Shown here: one piece after another, positions 1-6,960 of the stretch
Layout: the number at the start of each line of letters is the position of its first letter
How positions within the stretch are numbered: position 1 is the first letter of the stretch
Source of the DNA: an uncultured Odoribacter sp.
GTDB lineage: Bacteria > Bacteroidota > Bacteroidia > Bacteroidales > Marinifilaceae
Reading direction: 5' to 3'
Length of the DNA stretch: 43,066 nucleotides
NCBI GenBank assembly: GCA_944321145.1
Contig: CALUKF010000023.1
Location: 1 to 43,066, forward strand
The notes under the pieces: generated by a model
The model's input: only the letters and a program-made list of their open reading frames with translations
Databases searched by the model: none
Told to the model about the DNA's origin: nothing
Position numbers and translations under genes: made by a program

Positions 1-1
1 C

Positions 2-502
2 CTCCACACCCGCCTGTTCGACTTCGAGCAAGCCGCCACCTCCGCCACCTGGATCCGTGAAGTCGAAGCCCCCGTCGCCCCCGGACACGGCCACGGGCAC
101 CATCACCACCACGAAGAAGGCGAAGCCGGGGAATACGGCATCGGCACCTACGTCTACTACCGCCGCCCCGCCTTCGACTTCCACCGATTCAACCACTTCG
201 TCAGCACAGAGCTTCCCCCCAACGTCATCCGTGCCAAAGGCGTCTGCTACTTCAACCTCAACCGCGACAAATGCTACCTCTTCGAGCAGGCAGGCGCCCA
301 AAAACAGCTCCGCGAGTCCGGGCTGTGGTACGCCGCCGCCCCCGAAGAAGACCTCCGCCTCCTCCAAGAACAAGACCCCGACCTCATGCGCGACTGGGAA
401 CCGCCCTACGGCGACCGCATGCAGAAAATCGTCTTCATCGGCCAGCACCTCGACAAAGACCGCCTCGCCGCCTCCCTCGACGCCTGCCTGACGGAACGGT
501 AA
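2..502 (+). CDS. COG0523 (CobW/ZigA/YjiA-like) GTPase metallochaperone, C-terminal part
   Basis: An open frame enters from the left edge with no start codon and ends at TAA 500-502 (166 codons visible). It is the C-terminal part of a COG0523 GTPase, a family that delivers or allocates metal ions, mostly zinc, in the cytoplasm. The GTPase domain with its Walker motifs lies upstream of the window. What is visible is a linker with a His-rich metal-binding run (GHGHGHHHHH, nt 83-112), then the CobW C-terminal domain: GTYVYYRRPAFDFHRF, VIRAKGVCYF and a final MQKIVFIGQHLD strand. This order of acidic/His linker followed by the CobW_C fold is typical of the family. Codon use is extremely C-ending, as in the purB-queF block at 32-36 kb and unlike recA. 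A Zur-regulated role in zinc limitation is common in the family, but no operator can be judged here. Confidence 0.85.
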   Translation, partial: LHTRLFDFEQAATSATWIREVEAPVAPGHGHGHHHHHEEGEAGEYGIGTYVYYRRPAFDFHRFNHFVSTELPPNVIRAKGVCYFNLNRDKCYLFEQAGAQKQLRESGLWYAAAPEEDLRLLQEQDPDLMRDWEPPYGDRMQKIVFIGQHLDKDRLAASLDACLTER

Positions 503-639
503 ACTCCTCTCCCCCATCGCTTTTCCCTTGGCGGAAGTCCTCCCGTGGCTCATTTCTGCCAAGGGAAAACTTTTGCCTGCACCCCCGCGTTCACCCATTC
601 GGCTTATCTCCCACTTATCTCCCACTCCCATAGCACTTT

Positions 640-747
640 GATAGCATTCAACACCTTATCATAACCTATTCATAACCTTATTATAACCTTGTTTTTATGG
701 TTATGAATCAGTAGTGATAAGAGGATTATAACGTTATAAATGCTATC
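640..747. repeat. Nested inverted repeat with phased ATAACCT direct repeats
   Basis: Three concentric inverted-repeat arms are visible: GATAGCATT 640-648 with AATGCTATC 739-747; CTTATCA 655-661 with TGATAAG 715-721; and TTCATAACC 669-677 with GGTTATGAA 699-707. Within the left side the word ATAACCT occurs at 661, 672 and 683, exactly 11 bp apart, and GGTTAT recurs inverted at 699. Repeats spaced by one helical turn suggest a protein-binding array, such as an operator or an iteron-like site. They could equally be the seeds of a long AT-rich RNA hairpin. Confidence 0.6.
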
Positions 748-790
748 GGATACGGAGAGGACACGGAGGGAATGGGAAGGAGATACGAAA

Positions 791-850
791 GGGGGAGTAC
801 CCCGGAGGGGGGAGGGAGTATGATAAAAAGGCATTGGGGCACAGCCCCTT
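791..850. repeat. Extragenic hairpin element, copy A (right half only)
   Basis: GGGGGAGTACCCCGGAGGGG, then GGAGGGAGTATG, then GGCATTGGGGCACAGCCCC matches, with a few substitutions, the right arms of copies at 5050-5105 and 15683-15730. No matching left arm (GGCTGTGCC...CATACTCC) is present. It ends in a small GGGGC-ACA-GCCCC hairpin. It lies downstream of the minus-strand thioesterase gene. Confidence 0.7.
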
Positions 851-935
851 CAAAAGGATGTGGGCAGACAGCCGGAATCATGGAGGGACGCTGCCGGAGG
901 CGGAACCCGGCAGGAAAGAAACGGGGAGGGGCAGT

Positions 936-1343
936 TCAGACTATCATGTTGGTGACGCGGTTGACGGTGACGAGGGTGCCTTGCTCGTCGCGGATTTCGA
1001 CCTGCACGACGTGGGTGCGCTTGCCACGGTGGAGGAAGCAGCCACGGGCGGTGACGTAGGCGCCCTGCGCCTGGCGCATGTGGTTGCCGTTGACTTCGAT
1101 GCCGAAAACGCGGGAGCGCTCGCCGGTGGGCTGGAGGATGGTGCTCAAGGCTCCGGCGACGGTTTCCGCCAGCGCCATGTTCGCGCCGCCGTGGAGTTTG
1201 CCGTCGGGACGGCAGGTGCGGCGGTCGACGGGCATGCGGGCTTCGAGCCAGTCGTCGCCGACGGCGGTATAAATGATGCCCAGATGGTCGACAAGGGTGT
1301 CGCGGCAGAGGTCGTTCAGTTCTTGGAGGATTTCTTCTTTCAT
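936..1343 (-). CDS. Hotdog-fold acyl-CoA thioesterase (PaaI/YdiI-like, possibly MenI)
   Basis: This 135-residue protein has the size and pattern of the hotdog thioesterases of the PaaI/YdiI group, cytoplasmic enzymes that hydrolyse acyl-CoA thioesters. The motif LHGGANMALAETVAG (about residues 50-64) holds the conserved His-Gly-Gly and the likely catalytic Glu at about 60. GIEVNGNHMRQA and the final VEIRDEQGTLVTVNRVT strands resemble YdiI/MenI, which cleaves 1,4-dihydroxy-2-naphthoyl-CoA in menaquinone synthesis. That substrate suits a menaquinone-using Bacteroidales, but it is inferred only from motif similarity, and no other men gene is nearby. The gene follows the DUF4491 gene with a 4-bp gap on the same strand, so the two are probably co-transcribed. 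The start is an ATG at 1343 that preserves the full family length. Confidence 0.8.
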   Translation of the reverse strand: MKEEILQELNDLCRDTLVDHLGIIYTAVGDDWLEARMPVDRRTCRPDGKLHGGANMALAETVAGALSTILQPTGERSRVFGIEVNGNHMRQAQGAYVTARGCFLHRGKRTHVVQVEIRDEQGTLVTVNRVTNMIV

Positions 1344-1347
1344 GGCA

Positions 1348-1653
1348 TTAGTATTTGCGTTTGGGATTTTTGGGGAACCAGCCTTTCTGCACGCGCTTGC
1401 GCTGGGCGAAGAGCTCCAGGATGCTCCACAGGGAGGAGAACGCGAAGACGCCCGCCAGCGCCGAGAGGAAAAGGCTGCGCACGCAGAGCGACGCCACGAT
1501 GCCCCCGACGCCGAGGAGGAGGAAGAGCCACCAGCAGCGCGTCCCCCAATGGTATTCCGCCCGGATGACGACGGGATGGAAGAGCCCGATGACGAGGAAG
1601 GTGGAGATGCCTATCAGGAGGCCGGCCAGATGATGTGTTTCGATAAATCCCAT
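1348..1653 (-). CDS. DUF4491 family small membrane protein
   Basis: The protein (101 residues from the chosen start) has about three hydrophobic segments: GLLIGISTFLVIGLFHPVVI, WWLFLLLGVGGIVASL and FLSALAGVFAFSSLWSILEL. It ends in the basic QKGWFPKNPKRKY tail that I recognise from DUF4491, a Bacteroidota family of inner-membrane proteins of unknown function. The open frame runs further upstream (to 1719), but the residues before this ATG are not family-like, and a TAnnTTTG promoter (1679-1686) lies inside that extension, so the ATG at 1651-1653 is preferred. The thioesterase gene follows after 4 bp. The co-transcription does not reveal a function. Confidence 0.8.
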   Translation of the reverse strand: MGFIETHHLAGLLIGISTFLVIGLFHPVVIRAEYHWGTRCWWLFLLLGVGGIVASLCVRSLFLSALAGVFAFSSLWSILELFAQRKRVQKGWFPKNPKRKY

Positions 1654-1678
1654 ATTATGTATTTGTAAATTCACGCGC

Positions 1679-1686
1679 CAAAGGTA
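1679..1686 (-). promoter_or_regulatory. Promoter -7 box for the DUF4491-thioesterase genes
   Basis: On the minus strand the sequence reads TACCTTTG, an exact match to the Bacteroidota -7 consensus TAnnTTTG, 25 bp upstream of the chosen DUF4491 start. No clear TTG -33 box is visible at the right distance. Confidence 0.5.
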
Positions 1687-1750
1687 AGGGTTTGCAGGGA
1701 AATGTGGCGCATGGGGCACATTAAAATATATTTATCGGGCGAAAAACGTC

Positions 1751-1778
1751 GTTTTTTCGAGGAATATGCCTACATTTG
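1751..1778 (+). promoter_or_regulatory. recA promoter
   Basis: TACATTTG at 1771-1778 matches the TAnnTTTG -7 consensus, with a T-rich stretch (1751-1757) at the -33 distance. It lies 25 bp before the recA ATG. I see no clear palindromic SOS operator overlapping it. Confidence 0.55.
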
Positions 1779-1803
1779 CGACAAACAATAAACATATAGC
1801 AGA

Positions 1804-2856
1804 ATGGCTGAAAAAGAGAAAAATGTGGAGAAACTGAAAGCGCTTCAATTGACGCTCGACAAGATTGAGAAGAACTTCGGGAAAGGAAGTATCATGAAAT
1901 TGGGAGATAATCATGTGGAGAAAATCCCTGTGATTCCCTCCGGCTCGATTGCCTTGGACAAGGCGTTGGGTGTGGGCGGCTATCCGAGGGGGCGCGTGAT
2001 TGAGATTTACGGTCCTGAGTCGTCGGGCAAGACGACGCTCGCCATCCATGCCATCGCAGAAGCCCAGAAGCAGGGAGGCATTGCCGCCATTATCGACGCG
2101 GAGCATGCCTTCGACCGGACGTATGCGGCGAAACTGGGCGTGGACATCGAGAATTTGTTCATTTCGCAACCGGACAACGGGGAGCAGGCGTTGGAAATCG
2201 CCGACCAGTTGATCCGTTCGGCAGCGATAGACATCATTGTCATCGACTCGGTGGCTGCGCTGACGCCGAAGGCTGAAATCGAGGGGAATATGGGCGACAG
2301 CATGATGGGCTTGCAGGCGAGGCTGATGTCGCAGGCGTTGCGGAAGCTGACGAGCACGATTAGCAAGACGAACACGTGTTGCATTTTCATCAACCAGTTG
2401 CGCGACAAAATCGGGGTGATGTTCGGGAACCCGGAGACGACGACGGGCGGCAATGCGCTGAAGTTCTATGCGTCTGTGCGGCTGGACATCCGCAAAATCG
2501 GCGCCATCAAGGACGGCGAGGAGATTTTGGGGAACCACACGCGCGTGAAGGTGGTGAAGAACAAGGTGGCGCCTCCTTTCCGGAAAGCGGAGTTCGACAT
2601 CATGTACGGCGAGGGCATTTCGCAGTCGGGCGAGATTGTGGACTTGGGCGTGGAGTATAACGTCATCAAGAAGAGCGGCAGCTGGTTCTCGTACGGCGAG
2701 AGCAAGCTGGGTCAAGGCAGGGAGACGGTGAAGCAGCTGATTATGGACAATCCGGAGCTGGCAGAGGAGCTGAAGCAGAAGATTGTCGCCGCAATGGACG
2801 GGACGCCGGACGAGCCGGTGAGAGAAATACACGAATCATTTGAAGAAACAGATTAA
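1804..2856 (+). CDS. recA: RecA recombinase
   Basis: This 350-residue protein is a full-length RecA, the cytoplasmic DNA-dependent ATPase that forms the strand-exchange filament. Visible parts in order: N-terminal helix with [12 protein letters not shown] (about 23-33), Walker [10 protein letters not shown] (about 70-78), DAEHAFD (about 98-104), Walker [11 protein letters not shown] (about 144-152), loop L2 with [22 protein letters not shown] (about 195-216, quoted in part), and a short acidic C-terminal tail ending ESFEETD. No key residue is missing. It is preceded by a Bacteroides-type promoter and followed after 8 bp by the S9 peptidase gene, so the two may share a transcript. Synonymous sites are G-rich on the coding strand, unlike the C-rich purB-queF block. 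Confidence 0.98.
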   Translation: MAEKEKNVEKLKALQLTLDKIEKNFGKGSIMKLGDNHVEKIPVIPSGSIALDKALGVGGYPRGRVIEIYGPESSGKTTLAIHAIAEAQKQGGIAAIIDAEHAFDRTYAAKLGVDIENLFISQPDNGEQALEIADQLIRSAAIDIIVIDSVAALTPKAEIEGNMGDSMMGLQARLMSQALRKLTSTISKTNTCCIFINQLRDKIGVMFGNPETTTGGNALKFYASVRLDIRKIGAIKDGEEILGNHTRVKVVKNKVAPPFRKAEFDIMYGEGISQSGEIVDLGVEYNVIKKSGSWFSYGESKLGQGRETVKQLIMDNPELAEELKQKIVAAMDGTPDEPVREIHESFEETD

Positions 2857-2864
2857 AGGATAGC

Positions 2865-4937
2865 ATGAAAAAGACTTTATTACCCATTTTATGCGTGTTG
2901 TCACTCATGGGATGCAATGACAATCAGACGGGAACGGCGGGCAAGAGTTACCGGACGCCTGCCGGCCTGAAGTTGGAATCGGACGTAATGACGCCGGAGG
3001 TGCTGTGGGCTTTCGGGCGCATCGGCAATGTGCAGGTGTCGCCGGACGGCAGCCGGGCGGTGTATGCCGTGACTTATTTTAACAAGGAAGAAGACCGGGG
3101 ATATACAGACCTGTATGTCATGAACCTCGCCGACGGGCAAAGCACCCAAATCACGAACACGGCAGGCAACGAGGCAGAACCGAACTGGACGCCGGACGGG
3201 AAGCACATCAGCTACCTGGCGGACGGGCAGTTGTGGGAAATGAACCCCGACGGGACGTCGCCCCGCCAAGTGACGGACATCGAAGGCGGCATCAACGGCT
3301 ATGTGTATGCGCCAGACATGTCGAAAATCGTGTACCTGAAGGACGTGAAGCTGGAACCGACGGTGCAGGACTTGCACCCCGACCTGCCGAAAGCACAGGC
3401 GCGCATCATCAACGACCAGTTCTACCGCCATTGGAACGATTGGGTGGAGGGCTATACCCACCTGTTCATTGCCGACTACACGGCAGGGCAAGCCATCACC
3501 GCAGGGAAGGACATCATGGAAGGGGAACGCTGGGAATCGCCCGTGCGCCCGTGGGGCGGCGTGGAGCAGCTGGCATGGACGAAGGACGGGAAGCAGCTCA
3601 TTTACACGTGCCGCAAGAAAGTGGGCATCGAGTATGCGCTGTCGACGAATACCGACCTTTATGCTTACCACACGGAGACGGGCAAGACTGTCAACCTGAC
3701 GGAAGGCATGATGGGATATGACAAGAACCCCGTGATTTCGCCGAACGGCAAATACATGGCATGGGAAAGCATGGAGCGCGAGGGCTATGAAGCGGACAAA
3801 ATCCGCCTTTTCGTCATGAACCTCGAAACCGGCGAGAAGCAGGATTACAGCGAGGGATTTGACCAGAACGCCGAAGGGCTGGCGTGGGGAGACGACAATA
3901 CCATTTGGTTTATCTCCGACTGGCACGCCACGGATGAAATCTATTCGCTCAACCTCGCAACGCGCAAAATCACCAAGCACACGGACGGCGTGCACAATTA
4001 TACGTCCGTTACCCCCGTGGGCGACATGCTGATTGCCACGAAGGTGTCCATGAGCAAACCGGAGGAGATTTACAAGGTAGACCCGAAGACGGGCAAGGAC
4101 ACGGAATTGTCGTTCGTGAACAAGTTCCTCCTCGACCAACTGACGATGGGCAAGGTGGAGAAACGCTGGGTGAAGACGACGGACAACAAGGACATGCTGG
4201 TGTGGATGATTTACCCGCCGCATTTCGACGCAAGCAAGAAATATCCCGCCCTCCTCTACTGCGAAGGCGGACCGCAAAGCACGGTGAGCCAGTTCTGGAG
4301 CTACCGCTGGAACTTCCAGCAGATGGCTGCCAACGGGTATGTCATCGTGGCGCCCAACCGCCGGGGGCTGCCGGGCTTCGGGATGGAATGGCTGGAGCAA
4401 ATCAGCGGGGACTATTCCGGACAGAATATCCAGGACTACCTGACCGCCATCGACGAGGCAGTGAAGGAGCCTTATATTGACGCCGACCGGCTGGGATGCG
4501 TGGGCGCATCTTACGGGGGGTACTCGGTGTATTACCTTGCCGGACACCACGACGGGCGGTTCAAGGCGTTCATTGCCCACTGCGGTATCTTCGACTTGAA
4601 AATGCAGTACCTCACGACGGAGGAAATGTGGTTTGCCAATTGGGACATGGGCGGCGCGCCTTGGGACAAGACGAACAAGGTTGCCCAGCGGACATTTGCC
4701 AACTCGCCTGACATGTTTGTCGGCAATTGGGACACCCCCATCCTCGTCATCCACGGGCAGAAGGATTTCCGCATCGACGTGTCACAGGGCATGGCAGCGT
4801 TCAATGCTGCACGCATGCGGGGCATACCGGCGCAGTACCTGTATTTCCCGAACGAATGCCATTGGGTGACCGGCTGCCAGGACGGCATACTCTGGCAACG
4901 GACGTTCAAAGCGTGGCTGGACAAGTGGCTGAAATAA
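2865..4937 (+). CDS. S9 family dipeptidyl peptidase, DPP5-like, lipoprotein
   Basis: This 690-residue serine peptidase of the prolyl oligopeptidase family releases dipeptides from oligopeptide N-termini. An N-terminal lipobox-type signal (LSLMGC, Cys about 17) predicts a lipid-anchored envelope protein. Residues about 45-420 form a WD40-like beta-propeller with repeats such as VSPDGSRAVY, WTPDGKHISY and ISPNGKYMAW. The C-terminal alpha/beta-hydrolase domain has nucleophile motif GASYGGY (Ser about 549), Asp in GQKDFRID (about 634) and His in ECHWV (about 666). The segment after the nucleophile, with TTEEMWFANWDMGG, closely resembles Porphyromonas DPP5. Such enzymes process peptides in the periplasm, fitting the putative peptide-importing SusCD locus that follows, though that link is inferred. 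It starts 8 bp after recA and ends before the bidirectional hairpin element at 4945-5105. Confidence 0.9.
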   Translation: MKKTLLPILCVLSLMGCNDNQTGTAGKSYRTPAGLKLESDVMTPEVLWAFGRIGNVQVSPDGSRAVYAVTYFNKEEDRGYTDLYVMNLADGQSTQITNTAGNEAEPNWTPDGKHISYLADGQLWEMNPDGTSPRQVTDIEGGINGYVYAPDMSKIVYLKDVKLEPTVQDLHPDLPKAQARIINDQFYRHWNDWVEGYTHLFIADYTAGQAITAGKDIMEGERWESPVRPWGGVEQLAWTKDGKQLIYTCRKKVGIEYALSTNTDLYAYHTETGKTVNLTEGMMGYDKNPVISPNGKYMAWESMEREGYEADKIRLFVMNLETGEKQDYSEGFDQNAEGLAWGDDNTIWFISDWHATDEIYSLNLATRKITKHTDGVHNYTSVTPVGDMLIATKVSMSKPEEIYKVDPKTGKDTELSFVNKFLLDQLTMGKVEKRWVKTTDNKDMLVWMIYPPHFDASKKYPALLYCEGGPQSTVSQFWSYRWNFQQMAANGYVIVAPNRRGLPGFGMEWLEQISGDYSGQNIQDYLTAIDEAVKEPYIDADRLGCVGASYGGYSVYYLAGHHDGRFKAFIAHCGIFDLKMQYLTTEEMWFANWDMGGAPWDKTNKVAQRTFANSPDMFVGNWDTPILVIHGQKDFRIDVSQGMAAFNAARMRGIPAQYLYFPNECHWVTGCQDGILWQRTFKAWLDKWLK

Positions 4938-4944
4938 AAATAAG

Positions 4945-5105
4945 GCTGTGCCAAAATGCAGGGCATACTCCTCCGTCAGCTTCGCTGACACCTCCCCTAT
5001 TTTAGGGGAGGAGCTTGAATACCAAGCATTTTAAGCTCTCCCTCTAAGATAGAGGGAGTACCCCGAAGGGGGGAGGGAGTATGAAAAGGGGCATTTTGGC
5101 ACAGC
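4945..5105. repeat. Extragenic hairpin element, copy B (complete); likely bidirectional terminator
   Basis: The ends are a perfect 15-bp inverted repeat: GCTGTGCCAAAATGC 4945-4959 and GCATTTTGGCACAGC 5091-5105, followed by a T run. Subterminal CATACTCC and GGAGTATG also pair. Inside are separate hairpins: GTCAGC-TTC-GCTGAC (4975-4989), CCTCCCCTA-TTT-TAGGGGAGG (4991-5011), CTCCCTCTA-AGA-TAGAGGGAG (5038-5058) and CCCC-GAA-GGGG (5061-5071). It sits exactly between the ends of two convergent genes, the S9 peptidase and the ECF sigma factor, so termination in both directions is the simplest role. Confidence 0.8.
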
Positions 5106-5110
5106 TTTTT

Positions 5111-5638
5111 TTATCCCAACAGGAGGAGGAGGAAGGAGAAGTATTCTTTGCCGAGCATGTCACGCAGTTTCTGGTAGGCTGCTTTCTTCTGGGTTTTGAC
5201 GGTGTTGACGGAAATGCCCATCGCGTCGGCAATCTCGTTGTTGGTCTTTTCGTCCAGCGTGTGCCGGATGATTTCACGCATCTGGGGAGGAAGGTGCTTG
5301 ATGGCTTCGCGAAGGAGGCGGAGCGTCTCCTGGTAGGTAATCTCGTGGAGGCAGGGCAAGTCGATGTACTTTTCTTCCTCCTCCAAATCAATGACGGACT
5401 CCGTCATTTTCCGTGTGCGCAGCCAGTCAATGGAGAGATTCCGGGCAGTGAGATATACAAAACTACGGGCTTTTTCGAGGGCGTCGAAGTCCCCACGGCG
5501 TTCATAAAGACGGACAAAGGATTCTTGGGCAATGTCCTGTGCTACATCGCCATCCTTGGTTATCTGCTGCGAGAAACGGCACACCGCATCAAAATAACGC
5601 TCGAAAAAATCTTTGAACTCTCTATTGCTGTCTAACAT
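5111..5638 (-). CDS. ECF sigma-70 factor of SusCD locus 1
   Basis: This 175-residue protein is an ECF (group 4) sigma factor of the Bacteroidota type that pairs with FecR anti-sigma factors. Sigma region 2 spans about residues 9-78 (FFERYFDAVCRFSQQI, AQDIAQESFVRLYE, RSFVYLTARNLSIDWLR). Region 4 spans about 110-163, with the helix-turn-helix NNEIADAMGISVNTVKTQKKAAYQKL. It ends with a very hydrophobic tail (FSFLLLLLG), also seen in the sigma factor of locus 2. It is transcribed divergently from the FecR-like gene starting at 5741. By analogy with FecI/FecR systems it should direct transcription of susC and downstream genes when the transporter is occupied; the sequence does not prove that regulon. 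The ATG at 5638 lies 22 bp from its promoter. Confidence 0.92.
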   Translation of the reverse strand: MLDSNREFKDFFERYFDAVCRFSQQITKDGDVAQDIAQESFVRLYERRGDFDALEKARSFVYLTARNLSIDWLRTRKMTESVIDLEEEEKYIDLPCLHEITYQETLRLLREAIKHLPPQMREIIRHTLDEKTNNEIADAMGISVNTVKTQKKAAYQKLRDMLGKEYFSFLLLLLG

Positions 5639-5659
5639 CTTTTCTTATATTCCGAGATG

Positions 5660-5686
5660 CAAAAATAATTTTTTTTCTCGTTCCAA
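5660..5686 (-). promoter_or_regulatory. Promoter of the locus-1 ECF sigma gene
   Basis: Read on the minus strand, a -33 TTG (complement of 5684-5686) is followed after 16 bp by TATTTTTG (complement of 5660-5667), matching the TTG/TAnnTTTG vegetative consensus. It lies 21 bp before the sigma start codon, in the 102-bp gap between the divergent sigma and FecR genes. Confidence 0.6.
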
Positions 5687-5740
5687 CTCACCCGCTTTCA
5701 GACTTTATTCGTTATAGGAGTGAAAAAACACGAGAAAACT

Positions 5741-6883
5741 ATGGATAATTTGTCAAAAAGATACCGAATCGCACGCCTGATTGTCCGGCAAATCATTGAA
5801 GGAGCGGACGCTCCGATGGACAAGGAGCTGGAGGAGTGGCTTGCCGAGTCGGAAGATAACCAACGGGAATACGAGGACATCCGGCGGAGGCTGCGCGAAG
5901 ACCTGCGCCAAAAAGAGGAGAGCCTCGCCCCGGCGGCATGGAAAAAGACGGAACGCCGCCTGCCGAAACGCCGGACGTTGCGGCGCATCGCGCAATGGGC
6001 AGCTGCCGCCTGCGTCGCCTTTGCCATGGGTGCCGGCGCTTTCCTGTGGATGCAGGCGGAAGAGGAACTGCCGGCAACCGTCTCCACGAACACGAAATCC
6101 TACCAAGCCGTGCTTATTTTGGGCGACGGGGAACGGGTCACCCTCAATGACTCCACGCGGCAATTCATTACCGAAAAGGCAGGCACCCGCATTTCGACGG
6201 AAGGAAACACGGTGCGCTACGAAGCCCAAGAGGAAAGCGAAACGACGGAAATGCACACCCTCCTCATCCCACGCGGCGGCGAGTTCCACATGGAGCTGGC
6301 GGACGGGACGCAGGTGTGGCTCAACTCAGAGTCCAAGCTAACCTACCCGGCGCGCTTCACGGGCGGGACGCGCGAGGTGGCAATGGAAGGCGAAGTCTGC
6401 TTCCAAGTGGCAAAGAACGAGGCGCAACCGTTCATTGTACGGACAGGGGGGATAGCAGTCAAGGTGCTCGGCACGGTGTTTAATGTAGACGCTTATCCCG
6501 ACAACGGGCGGATTGCCACGACACTGGTGGAAGGGAAAGTGGAAATACAGGCAGGAGACGAGAAACAAACGCTCCTCCCCGACCAGCAAGCCGTCCTCGA
6601 AAAAGGCAAGGGCATCGAGGTGAAGAAGGTATATGCCGAAGATTACATCAGTTGGATCGGGGGCGTGTTCCATTTCACGGAAGCCTCGCTGGAAGAGATT
6701 ATGCAAAAACTGTCGCGGTGGTACAACTTTGAGTTCTTCTTTGCCAACGCAGACGTCAAAGACGCACATTTCACTTTAAATATCAGACGTTATGAAAATG
6801 TATCGGACATCTTAAGCAAAATCGAAAAGACAGGACGTGCCCATTTCAATATCAACGGGCGCACCGTCGTGGTATCGGAATGA
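5741..6883 (+). CDS. FecR-type anti-sigma factor of SusCD locus 1
   Basis: From the ATG at 5741 this is a 380-residue inner-membrane anti-sigma factor. An N-terminal cytoplasmic part (about 1-75, charged and helical) would bind the sigma factor. A single membrane segment follows (WAAAACVAFAMGAGAFLWM, about 86-104). Next come the periplasmic FecR domain (TLLIPRGGEFHMELADGTQVWLN through IAVKVLGTVFNVDAY, about 170-255, quoted in part) and a C-terminal DUF4974 domain (FHFTEASLEEIMQKL, FNINGRTVVVSE). It should relay the state of the SusC STN domain to the ECF sigma factor encoded divergently. A GTG at 5720 is an in-frame alternative start, but the AGGAG there overlaps that codon, so the ATG is preferred. 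SusC follows after 77 bp, which include a hairpin at 6891-6911. Confidence 0.9.
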   Translation: MDNLSKRYRIARLIVRQIIEGADAPMDKELEEWLAESEDNQREYEDIRRRLREDLRQKEESLAPAAWKKTERRLPKRRTLRRIAQWAAAACVAFAMGAGAFLWMQAEEELPATVSTNTKSYQAVLILGDGERVTLNDSTRQFITEKAGTRISTEGNTVRYEAQEESETTEMHTLLIPRGGEFHMELADGTQVWLNSESKLTYPARFTGGTREVAMEGEVCFQVAKNEAQPFIVRTGGIAVKVLGTVFNVDAYPDNGRIATTLVEGKVEIQAGDEKQTLLPDQQAVLEKGKGIEVKKVYAEDYISWIGGVFHFTEASLEEIMQKLSRWYNFEFFFANADVKDAHFTLNIRRYENVSDILSKIEKTGRAHFNINGRTVVVSE

Positions 6884-6890
6884 AAAAGCA

Positions 6891-6911
6891 GGATATACTG
6901 GTACTATATCC
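6891..6911 (+). other. Hairpin between fecR-like and susC-like genes (locus 1)
   Basis: GGATATA (6891-6897) and TATATCC (6905-6911) form a perfect 7-bp dyad with a 7-nt loop, 8 bases after the anti-sigma stop codon and 50 bases before susC. No T run follows. It may be an operator for the ECF sigma promoter region, or an attenuator or processing site separating regulator and transporter expression. Confidence 0.4.
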
Positions 6912-6960
6912 CGCCTTCAAATAAACATGTAGTATTAATATAAACTTCAATCACAAAAGT

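Larger units (their letters stand above)
503..935. other. Gene-free stretch with inverted repeats
   Basis: No convincing gene lies in these 433 bases between the COG0523 gene and the thioesterase gene that ends at 936. The stretch holds an AT-rich block (about 640-747) with nested inverted repeats and three phased ATAACCT words, then a G-rich repeat element (791-850), both listed separately. Open frames here are low-complexity read-throughs of neighbouring sequence. I see no tRNA-like cloverleaf and no DnaA-box cluster. Confidence 0.6.

Noticed and set aside
56-500. Pro/Thr/Ser-rich open frame at 57-491
   Set aside because: It is the wrong frame of the COG0523 gene; the correct frame gives the CobW C-terminal domain.
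1732-2832. A 366-codon open frame opposite recA
   Set aside because: It is the antisense shadow of recA: His/Arg/Leu-rich with no family pattern, while recA on the plus strand is certain.
2901-4754. A 617-codon open frame opposite the S9 peptidase gene
   Set aside because: Antisense shadow caused by GC-rich codon bias; no domain or signal, and the plus strand encodes a complete peptidase.
4945-5105. Insertion sequence or transposon end
   Set aside because: Despite terminal inverted repeats there is no transposase and no clear target-site duplication; a repeat element or terminator is the safer call.
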